A stretch of DNA of 36,835 nt from Chloroflexota bacterium (GTDB taxonomy: Bacteria; Chloroflexota; Dehalococcoidia; Lucifugimonadales; UBA3495). The notes below the pieces were generated by a model that was given only the letters and a program-made list of their open reading frames with translations, did not search any database and had not been told where the DNA came from. Below, piece by piece: positions 1-8,303 of this stretch. Made by a program: the position numbers and the translations under genes. How positions within the stretch are numbered: the stretch's first letter is position 1; every line of letters starts with the position of its first letter. Location of the stretch: the NCBI GenBank assembly GCA_009840165.1, contig VXOG01000080.1, positions 21,529 to 58,363 on the forward strand. The letters are read 5' to 3'.

Positions 1-177
1 TAAGGTGTGGGCGTGGCGTCTCTCCCACGCCGGTATGCAAATATCAGCCATAGGCCCCCCTCCCGCGTCCCCCCCCCCCCCGCCCCCTTTGGGGGTGGGG
101 GGGGGGGTGTGGGCCAAAACGCAGGAAATCTCCAACCCCGACCACTTCCAACCATCCCAGCAAAATAAGGTCCTTCC
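1..177. other. Non-coding left edge with homopolymer palindrome
   Basis: No gene is supported here. A 7-bp stem (10-16 with 25-31, GGCGTGG/CCACGCC) could end a transcript entering from the left. At 69-107 a 13-C run, a G and 5 C are followed by TTT, 5 G, a T and 11 G, so the stretch folds back on itself as a near-perfect C/G hairpin with a 3-nt loop. It lies just past the stop of the minus-strand peptidase gene. Confidence 0.5.
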
Positions 178-891
178 CTACGCCCCGTCCACCGTCAGCC
201 CCGGGACCCGCTCCTCAGCCGCGAACCGTTTCCAATTCCCGCTCCGGTACACGGTAACGTTCCCACTGCCCAACGCCGTCGCGCCTCCCGGTTCCAGCAA
301 CACGCCCGAACCGCCGTCTATCCCTAACACGGTGAGGCCCGTGTACTCCCGGCTCGTCAATTGGGACAACACCGCCTCCGGGTCGCTGCGCTCGTGGTGC
401 GGTAACGTCATCACGTTAGGAACGATATTCAACGCCGGCGACACTGGGGAACCCGACGACGGCCGCCGCATTACTGCGCCCAGTACCATCGCACCGGCGC
501 TCGACCCAGCCCAAACCGCTCCGGCGTTGTTCGCCGCGACCACTGCGTCCAGGAGCGGGGAGCCGGCTAACACTGAATGAAGATGCTCAGGGCTTCCACC
601 GGTGAAATAGATGACGTCCGCCTCGTCAAGTTGCGCCGCGATGCGCGGGTTCTCCGCCTCGGCGCGTTGAATTACCTCCACGCCGTAAGCATCAGCCCCC
701 AGTCCGCTAAAGTGCCGGATGCCATTGGACGCCGCCAGTTGCGGGTTTTCGTAAGCCGCCGCCGTTGGTATGATAGCTACCCGGGGCGCGTCCTTGCCCG
801 TCAATTCCAGCACGTGGCGATCCATACCCACGGACGCCGGCCTGAATTCGTCGCCGCCCACCAACAAAATTCGCCGTTCCAAATTCGCCAC
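178..891 (-). CDS. Peptidase S51 / cyanophycinase-like family protein
   Basis: Cytoplasmic serine-peptidase-like protein of the S51 (dipeptidase E / cyanophycinase) fold, about 237 aa. The N-terminus RRILLVGGDEF is the first Rossmann-like strand and loop. The nucleophile elbow WAGSSAGAM carries the catalytic Ser in G-x-S-A-G form, and IYFTGGSPEH matches the conserved FxGG loop before it. The open frame runs upstream to 1152 but there overlaps the divergent glyoxalase-fold gene. I therefore place the start at the GTG at 891, after a weak GAGCGA-like site; a TTG a few codons further in is an alternative. The two genes would diverge from a gap of only about 27 bp. Substrate cannot be read from the sequence; S51 members cleave Asp-X dipeptides, cyanophycin or related isoaspartyl bonds. 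The fold assignment is firm, the substrate is not. Confidence 0.8.
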   Translation of the reverse strand: MANLERRILLVGGDEFRPASVGMDRHVLELTGKDAPRVAIIPTAAAYENPQLAASNGIRHFSGLGADAYGVEVIQRAEAENPRIAAQLDEADVIYFTGGSPEHLHSVLAGSPLLDAVVAANNAGAVWAGSSAGAMVLGAVMRRPSSGSPVSPALNIVPNVMTLPHHERSDPEAVLSQLTSREYTGLTVLGIDGGSGVLLEPGGATALGSGNVTVYRSGNWKRFAAEERVPGLTVDGA

Positions 892-918
892 TTGTTTTCG
901 CTCAACATTGGGGGAAAG

Positions 919-1320
919 ATGTTCGAGTTTATACACCACGTCCGTATCCTTGTCCACGACGCCGACGCCATGGCCGAATACATTGAGCAGAACTTCGGCA
1001 TGACTCCTGTCAAGATCGAGGTCTATCCTGCCCGGGGCATGAAGAACGCCATCTTCAAGGTGGGCGAGACCAACGTGGAGTTTACGGAACCGCTGGACCC
1101 CGATTCCGCCATGGGGCAGTACCTCAAGACCTTTGGCCCGGGCCCCTACCACATGGCCTTCGGTGTCACCGACATCGCGGCCAAGGCCGCCCAGCTCGCC
1201 GCCAACGGCAACGAAATGCGCGGCGAAAACGGCATGTCCCGCAGCGCCGAGGGCTACATGACAGCCAACATCGACCCGGCCAGCGCGCTGGGATTCCCGT
1301 TCCAGATCGCCGAAGGCTAG
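919..1320 (+). CDS. VOC superfamily (glyoxalase/methylmalonyl-CoA epimerase-like) protein
   Basis: Small metal-dependent enzyme of the vicinal-oxygen-chelate fold, 133 aa, the usual length for a two-module VOC domain. The start MFEFIHHVRILVHDADAMA has the typical first strand with a metal-ligand His and the following helix. NVEFTEPLDP and GPYHMAFGVTDI supply the second-half ligands (Glu, His). The ATG at 919 directly follows GGGGGAAAG. The open frame continues upstream to 577, but that part is antisense to the S51 peptidase gene and has no VOC character. The pattern of HHVRI plus GPYHMAFGV resembles methylmalonyl-CoA epimerases and lactoylglutathione lyases; the substrate is unknown. No partner gene is co-transcribed. 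Confidence 0.8.
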   Translation: MFEFIHHVRILVHDADAMAEYIEQNFGMTPVKIEVYPARGMKNAIFKVGETNVEFTEPLDPDSAMGQYLKTFGPGPYHMAFGVTDIAAKAAQLAANGNEMRGENGMSRSAEGYMTANIDPASALGFPFQIAEG

Positions 1321-1478
1321 GCTGTACCGCCTTTCCCGCCATTCCTGCCTCCCTTCAACATCGTCATTCCCGCTTTTCCCGTCATTCCCGCGAAAGCGGG
1401 AATCCAGAAAGCCGCCAGCGGGAGTGCTAACATATACTCTCTATTCCGAATTCAATTCCATCTTGCTGGATTCTCTAT
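1321..1478. repeat. Intergenic with family-A palindromic repeat
   Basis: Contains GTCATTCCCGC-GAAA-GCGGGAATCCAG at 1381-1407: an 8-bp perfect stem (1384-1391 with 1396-1403) and a GAAA loop, preceded by two partial copies of GTCATTCCCG at about 1362-1383. The same unit recurs at 7233-7260 and in modified form at 21564-21660 and 22399-22444. It can act as a terminator-like hairpin after the VOC gene. No clear promoter for argS was found in the rest. Confidence 0.75.
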
Positions 1479-3188
1479 ATGCTAGTCAGAGACACCATAT
1501 CCAACGCGGTCGCCGCCGCCCTGCAAAAGGCCAATCGCGACGGCGCGATCAGCGTTGATTCCGTTCCCGACATTGAGGTTGAGCGACCCAACAACGCCGA
1601 ACACGGAGACTTCGCTACCAACCTACCTTTGCGCTTGGCCCGCGCCGCCCGCGCCAACCCGCTCCACCTCGCTCAATTGATCGCTGAGCGCATCGAGAGC
1701 TCGCCGGAAATCGACAGCGTGTCCGCCGCGCCGCCCGGTTTCATCAATTTCAAGCTCAGCGAGTCGTGGTTGCAGCAGCAGGTCGAAGAGGTGCGCGCCG
1801 CCGGCGATTCCTTTGGCGCTTCAGACATCGGCGCCGGCCGCAAGGTCATGGTCGAGTTCGTCAGCGTTAATCCCACCGGCCCCGTCCATGTCGGACATAC
1901 CCGCGGCGCGGTTCTGGGCAGCGCTTTAGCCAACAGCCTGGCCGCCGCCGGCTACGACGTAACCCGCGAGTATTACATCAATGACGCCGGCTCTCAAATG
2001 GAAGCCTTCTACCGCTCCGTGTGGACCCGCTACCGCCAGGCCCTGGGCCGCGATGCAGAGATGCCGGATAACGGATACCAGGGCGACTACATCGCCGACA
2101 TCGCATCCGAGATTATCGACTCCGACGGCAATGGCTATCTGGAAAAGACGGACACCGCCGCCATACGCGAAATCGGTGACGTTGCCCGGGAAAAGATGGT
2201 ATCCCTGATACGTGAGGACCTCGACGCCATCGGCGTCGCCTTCGACAACTGGTTCAGCGAGCGTCGGCTTTTCCAGAACCCCGAATCTTCAACCCCCGAC
2301 TCTTTACCGAGCGACTACGACCGGGCCATGTCCCGGCTCCGGGAGGGTGGCCATCTCGCCGAACGCAGCGGAGCATTGTGGTTTATCTCCACTGCCCTCG
2401 GCGACGAACGTGATAACGTCGTCGTCCGGTCTTCCGGCGAACCTACCTACTTCGCCTCCGATATCGCATACCATTTCAACAAGTTCGCCGAACGCGGCTT
2501 CGACCGCGTCATCGACATCTGGGGCGCTGACCACCAGGGCCACGTGCCGCGCATGAAGGCCGCAGTGCAGGCGTTGGGCATCGAGCCGGACAACCTCACC
2601 GTTCTCATCTCCCAGATGGTCACCCTCAAGCGCGGCGACGAAACCGTCCGCGCCTCCAAGCGCACCGGCGATTTCGTCACCCTCCGCGAGTTGGTGGACG
2701 AGGTTGGAACGGACGCCTGCCGGTATTTCTTTCTGGCGCGCGCGCCATCCACCCAGATGGAGTTCGACCTCGAACTTGCGACCCGAGAGTCATCCGAAAA
2801 CCCGGTGTACTACGTGCAGTACGCTCACGCCCGCAACGCCAGCATCCTCAACCTGGCCGCTGAGCGTGGTATCGAATACAGCGCCGGAGACGTCAGCTTG
2901 CTCACCCATCCCAATGAACTGGAATTAATCCGTACCATGCTCCGGCTTCCGGAACTCATCGTCCAGGTTGCCGAAAACCTTGAACCCCATCACCTGCCGC
3001 ACTATGCAATGGAGTTGGCGACGGCGTTCCACCATTTCTACGAAAACTGCCGCGTAATCTCCGCCAACCCCGACGATAACGAGCTTACCCTTGCTCGCCT
3101 CAAACTGGTGGCCGCCGCTCAGGTCGCGTTTCGCCGCACCCTCACCCTCATGGGCATGTCCGCGCCGGATCGGATGGACCGCGAGTGA
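1479..3188 (+). CDS. argS: Arginyl-tRNA synthetase
   Basis: Class I aminoacyl-tRNA synthetase charging tRNA-Arg in the cytoplasm, 569 aa, normal for bacterial ArgRS. Order seen: N-terminal Add1 domain (about 1-100, ending in PPGFINFKLS), catalytic Rossmann domain beginning VSVNPTGPVHVGHTRGA, where HVGH is the HIGH signature, then WGADHQGHVPRMKAA. The KMSKS position reads RASKRTGDFVTL, a relaxed version common in this enzyme. The DALR anticodon-binding domain follows, with NPVYYVQYAHAR at its start. The ATG at 1479 begins the conserved Add1 domain; the Shine-Dalgarno is weak. It stands alone between a repeat and the ABC exporter pair. Identification is secure. Confidence 0.97.
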   Translation: MLVRDTISNAVAAALQKANRDGAISVDSVPDIEVERPNNAEHGDFATNLPLRLARAARANPLHLAQLIAERIESSPEIDSVSAAPPGFINFKLSESWLQQQVEEVRAAGDSFGASDIGAGRKVMVEFVSVNPTGPVHVGHTRGAVLGSALANSLAAAGYDVTREYYINDAGSQMEAFYRSVWTRYRQALGRDAEMPDNGYQGDYIADIASEIIDSDGNGYLEKTDTAAIREIGDVAREKMVSLIREDLDAIGVAFDNWFSERRLFQNPESSTPDSLPSDYDRAMSRLREGGHLAERSGALWFISTALGDERDNVVVRSSGEPTYFASDIAYHFNKFAERGFDRVIDIWGADHQGHVPRMKAAVQALGIEPDNLTVLISQMVTLKRGDETVRASKRTGDFVTLRELVDEVGTDACRYFFLARAPSTQMEFDLELATRESSENPVYYVQYAHARNASILNLAAERGIEYSAGDVSLLTHPNELELIRTMLRLPELIVQVAENLEPHHLPHYAMELATAFHHFYENCRVISANPDDNELTLARLKLVAAAQVAFRRTLTLMGMSAPDRMDRE

Positions 3189-3453
3189 CCGGCCGGACTA
3201 CCGATTTCCGACCCCCCGGCGCGGTTGGAGACTCCAAACGTATGCAATTCCCGCCAATCGCGTCGTGTTCTAACTTGCCCCCGCCGCGCGGCGGGTGTAT
3301 ATTGAGCGTCCTATGGTATCGAGTTTTGTTTTCGCGTCCGCCGTTAGCGGAATCAGGCGCGCCGTAGCAATGCCCCGTAAGCTGGCCCCATTCGAGGCGG
3401 CAATCGACGGAATAATGCCGGCCCCGGTGCTCCCGCAGAGGACTGTCGTCTAA
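3189..3453. other. Intergenic region upstream of ABC exporter pair
   Basis: Holds no gene I can support. It contains a candidate promoter with a palindromic spacer (3275-3303) and about 150 bp of apparent leader before the exporter gene. An AGAGGA ribosome-binding sequence lies at 3437-3442, 11 nt before the ATG at 3454. Confidence 0.5.
3275..3303 (+). promoter_or_regulatory. Candidate promoter with 16-bp palindrome in the spacer
   Basis: TTGCCC (3275-3280), a 17-bp spacer, then TATATT (3298-3303). The spacer is almost entirely the perfect palindrome CCCGCCGCGCGGCGGG (3280-3295). A palindrome exactly between -35 and -10 is a classic operator position, including for MerR-type regulators, but no regulator gene is adjacent. 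Prediction by eye only. Confidence 0.45.
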
Positions 3454-5268
3454 ATGGGCATCCTGCTGCGCATAATCAGGATGGCCGCCCACTACCCGGC
3501 GCGATTAAGTCTGGCGTACATCACTGCCCTCGCCGCCATCGGCTTCTCAATGGCGCTGCCCATCCTCTTCGGGAGGGCCATCGACACGATGGTGGGCCAA
3601 AACCCCGACAACAAGTTGCTGTTCGAGTTGGATTTCCGCATGGCCGACCTGGCATTTTTCGGGGTTGGTATTCTGGTGGTCAGCCTAGCCCGAGGCTTCT
3701 GCGACTTCGGGCGCACCTACACCACCGAATCCCTTTCCCAAAAAGTCTCCTTCGACTGTCGAAACCTGCTCTACGACAAGCTGCAAAACGTCAGCTTCGC
3801 GTTCCACGACAAGGAACACACCGGCGATTTGATGTCCCGCGCCACCGCAGACGTTGAGGCGATGCGCCGATTCGTCAACATGGGCATGATCCGGTCGCTG
3901 GACGTGGTGGTTCGCATCATCGCCATACCTGCCTACCTTTTCACTATCAACTGGGAGCTGGCGCTGGTGAGCATGGTTTTCGTGCCGGCCATCGTCCTGC
4001 GTTCGGCGTTCGTGATGCGAGCTTTGCGACGCAAGTGGCTTCACGTGCAGGAAGTCATGGGTGAGTCAGTGACGGTTCTACAGGAAAACCTGGCCGGCAT
4101 GCACGTGGTCAAGGCCTTCGCTTCCGAAAACTTCGAACGGCGGAAGTACAACCGCAAGGCTGAGGAGCTGCGCGTTGAGTACTTCGACGCTGAGCGTATG
4201 CAGGGCACCAACAGCGCGTGGATGACCCTCTACTTCACCTTCGCGCTCGGAATTATCCTGTGGCTGGGCGGTTGGCAGATTATTCGTGGCGCATTGACCC
4301 CCGGTGAACTGGCCGCTTTTCTGCTTTTCCTCAATCAGTTAACCTTCCCGATTCGGGCTTCCGCCCAAATTATCAATACGTTCTCCCGAGCAATATCGTC
4401 AGGTCAGCGACTTTTCAACGTGCTGGATACCCGGTCGCCGGTGTCGGAACGGCCCAACGCCGCCGATATGGGGCGGCCCACCGGGCACGTCCGCTTTGAA
4501 AAGGTCGGGTTCGCCTACGAAGACCGCTCGCCGGCCTTGCGCGAAGTGAATCTCGACGCTAAGCCCGGCCAGGTTACCGCCATCCTCGGCGCGCCCGGCA
4601 GTGGAAAAACTACCGTTGTCAACCTGCTGCCCCGCTTCTACGACGTCACCGACGGCAAAATTACCATCGACGGCAGCGACATACGGGACTTCACCTTGCA
4701 GTCCCTCCGGCACAACGTCGGCATCGTGCATCAAGACGTGTACCTCTTTAGCGCAAACATCAGGGACAACATCGGCTACGGAGTCAAGGACGCCACCCAC
4801 GAGGATATCGAACGCGCCGCCAAAGTTGCCCAGTTGCACGACCAGATCATGGCCCTGCCCAACGGCTACGACACATGGGTCGGCGAGCGGGGAACCACCC
4901 TTTCCGGCGGGCAGCGCCAGCGGCTTTCCATCGCGCGCACCATCCTTATCGACCCGCCCGTGCTGATCCTCGACGACTCCACCTCCAGCGTTGACGTGGA
5001 AACCGAACGGCAGATTCACCGCGCCATGGTCGAAGTGATGAAAGGCCGTACCACCTTCGTGATCGCCCACCGCCTTAGCACCGTCCGCGAAGCCGACCAG
5101 ATTTTGGTCCTTGAAAAAGGCAACATAGTCGAGCGAGGGAACCACGAGGAACTGATTCGCTCCGGTGGCATCTACCAGAGCATCTACGAACTGCAACTGC
5201 GTCCCCAGGAGGAGGTCCTGCTGGAGGCGTCAGTTCCTGCAATGGCCGATGGGAGGGCTGCCCTATGA
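3454..5268 (+). CDS. ABC exporter half-transporter, subunit 1 (degenerate ATPase)
   Basis: Membrane exporter half, 604 aa, with an N-terminal six-helix type-IV ABC transmembrane domain (about 1-320) and a C-terminal nucleotide-binding domain. Walker A is GAPGSGKT (about 379-386), Q-loop VHQDVYLF, signature LSGGQ (about 483) and switch HR in IAHRLS (about H539). Walker B reads LILDDS: the catalytic glutamate after the Walker B aspartate is replaced by Asp508. Such a change marks the degenerate site of heterodimeric exporters (TM287/288, BmrCD type). Its stop overlaps the ATG of the next gene (ATGA), so the two are translationally coupled. The cargo (drug, lipid or peptide) cannot be told. Expression probably starts from the palindrome-containing promoter at 3275. 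Confidence 0.93.
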   Translation: MGILLRIIRMAAHYPARLSLAYITALAAIGFSMALPILFGRAIDTMVGQNPDNKLLFELDFRMADLAFFGVGILVVSLARGFCDFGRTYTTESLSQKVSFDCRNLLYDKLQNVSFAFHDKEHTGDLMSRATADVEAMRRFVNMGMIRSLDVVVRIIAIPAYLFTINWELALVSMVFVPAIVLRSAFVMRALRRKWLHVQEVMGESVTVLQENLAGMHVVKAFASENFERRKYNRKAEELRVEYFDAERMQGTNSAWMTLYFTFALGIILWLGGWQIIRGALTPGELAAFLLFLNQLTFPIRASAQIINTFSRAISSGQRLFNVLDTRSPVSERPNAADMGRPTGHVRFEKVGFAYEDRSPALREVNLDAKPGQVTAILGAPGSGKTTVVNLLPRFYDVTDGKITIDGSDIRDFTLQSLRHNVGIVHQDVYLFSANIRDNIGYGVKDATHEDIERAAKVAQLHDQIMALPNGYDTWVGERGTTLSGGQRQRLSIARTILIDPPVLILDDSTSSVDVETERQIHRAMVEVMKGRTTFVIAHRLSTVREADQILVLEKGNIVERGNHEELIRSGGIYQSIYELQLRPQEEVLLEASVPAMADGRAAL

Positions 5269-7193
5269 TGCGCGGCGGCGGTGGCATGGGCGGCGGCATG
5301 ATGCGGGGGATGCGTGGCACCTCCGCAGACAGTATGTTCGCCCCCACCAACGACAACCTCACCGATGAGGATGTGGTCGGGCGCGTTTACGACAACCGGG
5401 TCGTAATGCGCTTTATGACCTTCATCAAGCCCTATCGCAAGTTCGCCCTGATTGCCTTGGTGTCACTGCTCGTGTATGCGGTGGTCAACGCCAGCATACC
5501 TCTTTTGATCATGTATGGCATCAACTGGGCTGTGGCCGCCGGCGAAGTCAACCGGGTGCATATCATCGGTGCCGCCTTCATGGTCATCACGGTGATTCAC
5601 TTCCTGTCGAACCGTTTGCAGTTCATATTCATTTCGCGCACCGGTCAGCACGTGCTCTACGATCTCCGTTCGGGCATGTTCAGTCACTTGCAGAACCAGT
5701 CTAACGCCTTCTATCACCGTACTCCCATCGGTCGCGTCATGTCCCGGATGCAGTCCGATGTGCTCCAGTTGCAGGAAACCTTCGAGCTGTTGGCCCTGGC
5801 GCTCGCTGAACTGGTGACGGTAGGCGCCATCATCCTCCTGATGCTGATTGTCAGCTGGCAGTTGGCTCTGGTGTGCATGATAATCGTCCCCATATTGACC
5901 GTGATCATGATGTACTGGCAGCGCTTCGCACGCCATTCCTTCATGCGGATCCGCCGGGCTATCGCCATGGTCAACGGCGAGTACAACCAGAACATCACCG
6001 GCGTCCGGGTGGTACAGAGCCTGAACCGCCAGGACGAAAACATGGCCCACTTCAGGACGTTGAACCAGGAATACCTGGACGCCAACCTGGAAGCCGCCCG
6101 CTACTCTGGTATGCTGCAACCGTTAGTAGAGTTGCTCATCGGTTTGGGCATCGGCATCGGCGTAGTGCTGTTCGGCAGCTGGCTTCTCAAACTGGACGCC
6201 CTGGAAGTGGGCACTCTGGTTGCCTTCGCCTTTTGGATCCAGCGTTTCTTCGAGCCCATTCGCCAGCTCACCATGCAGTACAGTCAACTACAACGCGCCA
6301 TGGCCGCTGGAGTGCGTATCTTCGAGGTGCTGGACTTGGATCCGGACATCATGGACAAGCCCGATGCCGTGGCTCTTCCAGAGGTCAAGGGAGAAATCCG
6401 ATACAAGGACGTGAACTTCCACTACGTAGAAGGCGTAGAGGTTCTGAGGAACATTAACGTCCATATCAACGCCGGGGAAAATGTCGCCCTCGTGGGTTCC
6501 ACCGGCGCCGGCAAAAGCACCTTCGTCAACCTGCTGCATCGTTCCGCCGACGTTACGGGCGGGTCCATTTCCGTTGACGGACACGACATCAGAGACGTCA
6601 AGCGTGAATCGTTGGTCCATCAAATGAGCATGGTGCTTCAGGAGCCATACTTGTTCTCCGGCACCGTCCGCGAAAATATCGCCTACCAGAATGAGGACCT
6701 CACCGAAGACGAGATCATAGCCGCCGCCCAGGCCGTGGGCGCACACGACTTTATCATGGAGATGGATAGCGGCTACGACTCAGAGTTGGCCGAGCGGGGC
6801 ATCAATCTGAGTATCGGCCAGCGGCAGTTGATCAGCTTCGCCCGCGCCATCGCCGGCAATCCCCGCATCCTGGTGCTTGACGAAGCAACCGCCAACATCG
6901 ACACCCACACCGAGTTGTTGATCCAGCGGGCCCTCAGCCGTATCCTCACGGACCGAACGTCCATCGTCATCGCCCATCGCCTGTCCACCATCCGCAACGC
7001 CGACAAGATCGTCGTGCTGGACCGTGGCCGAGTCGCGGAGGTCGGCAACCACGATCAGCTCCTGGAAGCCGGCGGCGTGTACGCCCAGTTGTACGCCATC
7101 AACTACGGGCTATCCGGCCCCAGCGTTGATGTCGCGCCGGTGGGCGGCGAAGTCATCGGCGCCGACGGCCTGTCACCGGCCGCCGCCGACTAA
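5265..7193 (+). CDS. ABC exporter half-transporter, subunit 2 (consensus Walker B)
   Basis: Second half of the heterodimer, 642 aa. A Gly/Met-rich N-terminus (MMRGGGGMGGGMM) and a soluble lead of about 50 residues precede the six-helix domain. The nucleotide-binding domain has Walker A GSTGAGKST (about 411), Q-loop VLQEPYLFSG, and a full Walker B with catalytic glutamate, VLDEAT (about D539-E540). Its signature is LSIGQ (about 515) instead of LSGGQ. A weakened signature here would combine with the Asp-substituted Walker B of subunit 1 in one ATP site. The other site (this Walker A/B plus LSGGQ of subunit 1) stays canonical. That complementarity argues strongly that the two proteins pair. The start overlaps the upstream stop by 4 nt. 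Confidence 0.93.
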   Translation: MMRGGGGMGGGMMRGMRGTSADSMFAPTNDNLTDEDVVGRVYDNRVVMRFMTFIKPYRKFALIALVSLLVYAVVNASIPLLIMYGINWAVAAGEVNRVHIIGAAFMVITVIHFLSNRLQFIFISRTGQHVLYDLRSGMFSHLQNQSNAFYHRTPIGRVMSRMQSDVLQLQETFELLALALAELVTVGAIILLMLIVSWQLALVCMIIVPILTVIMMYWQRFARHSFMRIRRAIAMVNGEYNQNITGVRVVQSLNRQDENMAHFRTLNQEYLDANLEAARYSGMLQPLVELLIGLGIGIGVVLFGSWLLKLDALEVGTLVAFAFWIQRFFEPIRQLTMQYSQLQRAMAAGVRIFEVLDLDPDIMDKPDAVALPEVKGEIRYKDVNFHYVEGVEVLRNINVHINAGENVALVGSTGAGKSTFVNLLHRSADVTGGSISVDGHDIRDVKRESLVHQMSMVLQEPYLFSGTVRENIAYQNEDLTEDEIIAAAQAVGAHDFIMEMDSGYDSELAERGINLSIGQRQLISFARAIAGNPRILVLDEATANIDTHTELLIQRALSRILTDRTSIVIAHRLSTIRNADKIVVLDRGRVAEVGNHDQLLEAGGVYAQLYAINYGLSGPSVDVAPVGGEVIGADGLSPAAAD

Positions 7194-7232
7194 AGCGTGT
7201 CGGCAAAACGCCGTCATTCCCGCACACCCCTC

Positions 7233-7260
7233 CGTCATTCCCGCTTTCGCGGGAATCCAG
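7233..7260. repeat. Family-A palindromic repeat between convergent genes
   Basis: CGTCATTCCCGC-TTTC-GCGGGAATCCAG: stem 7237-7244 with 7249-7256. The loop is the reverse complement of the GAAA loop in the copy at 1381-1407. It sits between the stops of the exporter operon and the alpha/beta hydrolase, where a hairpin could stop transcripts from both sides. A partial GTCATTCCCGC precedes it at 7213. Confidence 0.75.
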
Positions 7261-7302
7261 CGAGCGCAATAACCGGGTTGACGTTCCTGATGCGGGCCAA
7301 CC

Positions 7303-8178
7303 CTAGTCCGCTCCCTCCAGAAAGTCCCTGATCACCGCCGCCAACTCGGCCGGCTTGTCGTACCCGATGTCGTGTATCGTGTCGGCAATCCAGTTGATCC
7401 GGCCATTGGGCAGCGCGGTTTCGGCAGCTGCAACCATCACTTCCCTCTGCCGCGAAAACGACGAGTTCGCCCGTTCCGGTCGTGGACCCGCCGGCACCAC
7501 CAACGTCGGTACGGATACCTGCGGCAGCACCACCGAAGGCGGCTCGTTCCACATGGTTTCCAGCACCTGCGCGTGATTATCGGGACGGAGAATGTCCCGC
7601 ATTTGCCCGTCTTCTCCCTCGTACACCATCGTCAGCGCTATCTCCGCCAGGTCGCCGCCCCAGCAGAAAGACAGGTTGCTCTCAAGTTGGGCCAGGTATT
7701 CCGTGCGGGTCCCCGCCACCAGTCGCGGAGCCAGTCGCTGACGGAACGCCTCCCAAGTCGGATTGGGCAGCAGCGTGCCATCCTGAAAACCCCCGTCTAT
7801 CATCACCAATCGGCTAACTCGTTCCGGGAACCGCATCGCCAGGTTGCTGGATACGTGTCCGCCCCAGGAATGACCCAACACCGCGGCCCGCTGGATTTCC
7901 AAATGGTCCATCAGCCGCACGGCGTCCTCTGCCAGCGTCTGCCAATCGTACCCCGACGGTGCCTGCGTGGTCGCGCCGTGGCCCCGCTGGTCGGGCGCGA
8001 CCAGACGGTAACCGTCAGCAAGATACGGAGCCAGTCGCCGGTACCAGTGTCCCGACGACGCCAGGCCGTGCAGCGCCAGAACGGGCTCGCCCTCTCCTCC
8101 CCAATCCAGGTAGTGAACTTGTAGATCACCCAGCATGACCATATGGGCTCCCGGCCGGCTAGCATTTTGGTTTGACAC
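7303..8178 (-). CDS. Alpha/beta hydrolase
   Basis: Soluble hydrolase of the alpha/beta fold, 291 aa. Oxyanion loop ALHGLASSGHW (about 36-45), DQRGHG strand-turn, nucleophile elbow GHSWGG with Ser about 104, and catalytic His in TIHDIGYDKP about 269 are all present and in order. The length is that of ordinary esterases, epoxide/haloalkane hydrolases and lactonases; which one cannot be decided. The start is GTG at 8178, preceded at about 10 nt by AAGGGAG. A TATAAT hexamer on this strand lies at 8219-8214. It is convergent with the ABC exporter operon and divergent from pgi. Confidence 0.88.
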   Translation of the reverse strand: MSNQNASRPGAHMVMLGDLQVHYLDWGGEGEPVLALHGLASSGHWYRRLAPYLADGYRLVAPDQRGHGATTQAPSGYDWQTLAEDAVRLMDHLEIQRAAVLGHSWGGHVSSNLAMRFPERVSRLVMIDGGFQDGTLLPNPTWEAFRQRLAPRLVAGTRTEYLAQLESNLSFCWGGDLAEIALTMVYEGEDGQMRDILRPDNHAQVLETMWNEPPSVVLPQVSVPTLVVPAGPRPERANSSFSRQREVMVAAAETALPNGRINWIADTIHDIGYDKPAELAAVIRDFLEGAD

Positions 8179-8213
8179 GTCGATTCGCTCCCTTGGGGTT
8201 GGGTTCGTCAGCG

Positions 8214-8219
8214 ATTATA
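8214..8219 (-). promoter_or_regulatory. Candidate -10 element of the alpha/beta hydrolase
   Basis: A perfect TATAAT on the minus strand about 36 nt upstream of the GTG start. The best -35 (TTGACA at 8247-8242) is 22 nt away, too far for a normal sigma-70 promoter, so only the -10 is proposed. Confidence 0.3.
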
Positions 8220-8303
8220 CTCCCACCATCCAGCAAAATAATGTCAACGTCCGATGTGCTAAAATTCGCCTAGATAGGATGCCACGATGGCGAGGAGGTT
8301 GCG

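Noticed and set aside
5-580. 191-aa open frame on the plus strand
   Set aside because: Antisense to the S51 peptidase gene, Pro-rich low-complexity start from the C-run; no domain.
577-918. N-terminal extension of the VOC gene
   Set aside because: Antisense to the peptidase; the VOC fold begins at the ATG at 919 with its own ribosome site.
4399-5196. 265-aa open frame on the minus strand
   Set aside because: Antisense to the ABC exporter NBD; composition is a mirror of its codons.
7372-8124. 250-aa plus-strand open frame
   Set aside because: Antisense to the alpha/beta hydrolase, which has the complete motif set.
8214-8247. TTGACA/TATAAT as a full promoter on the minus strand
   Set aside because: 22-bp spacing is too long for sigma-70; only the -10 was kept as a candidate.
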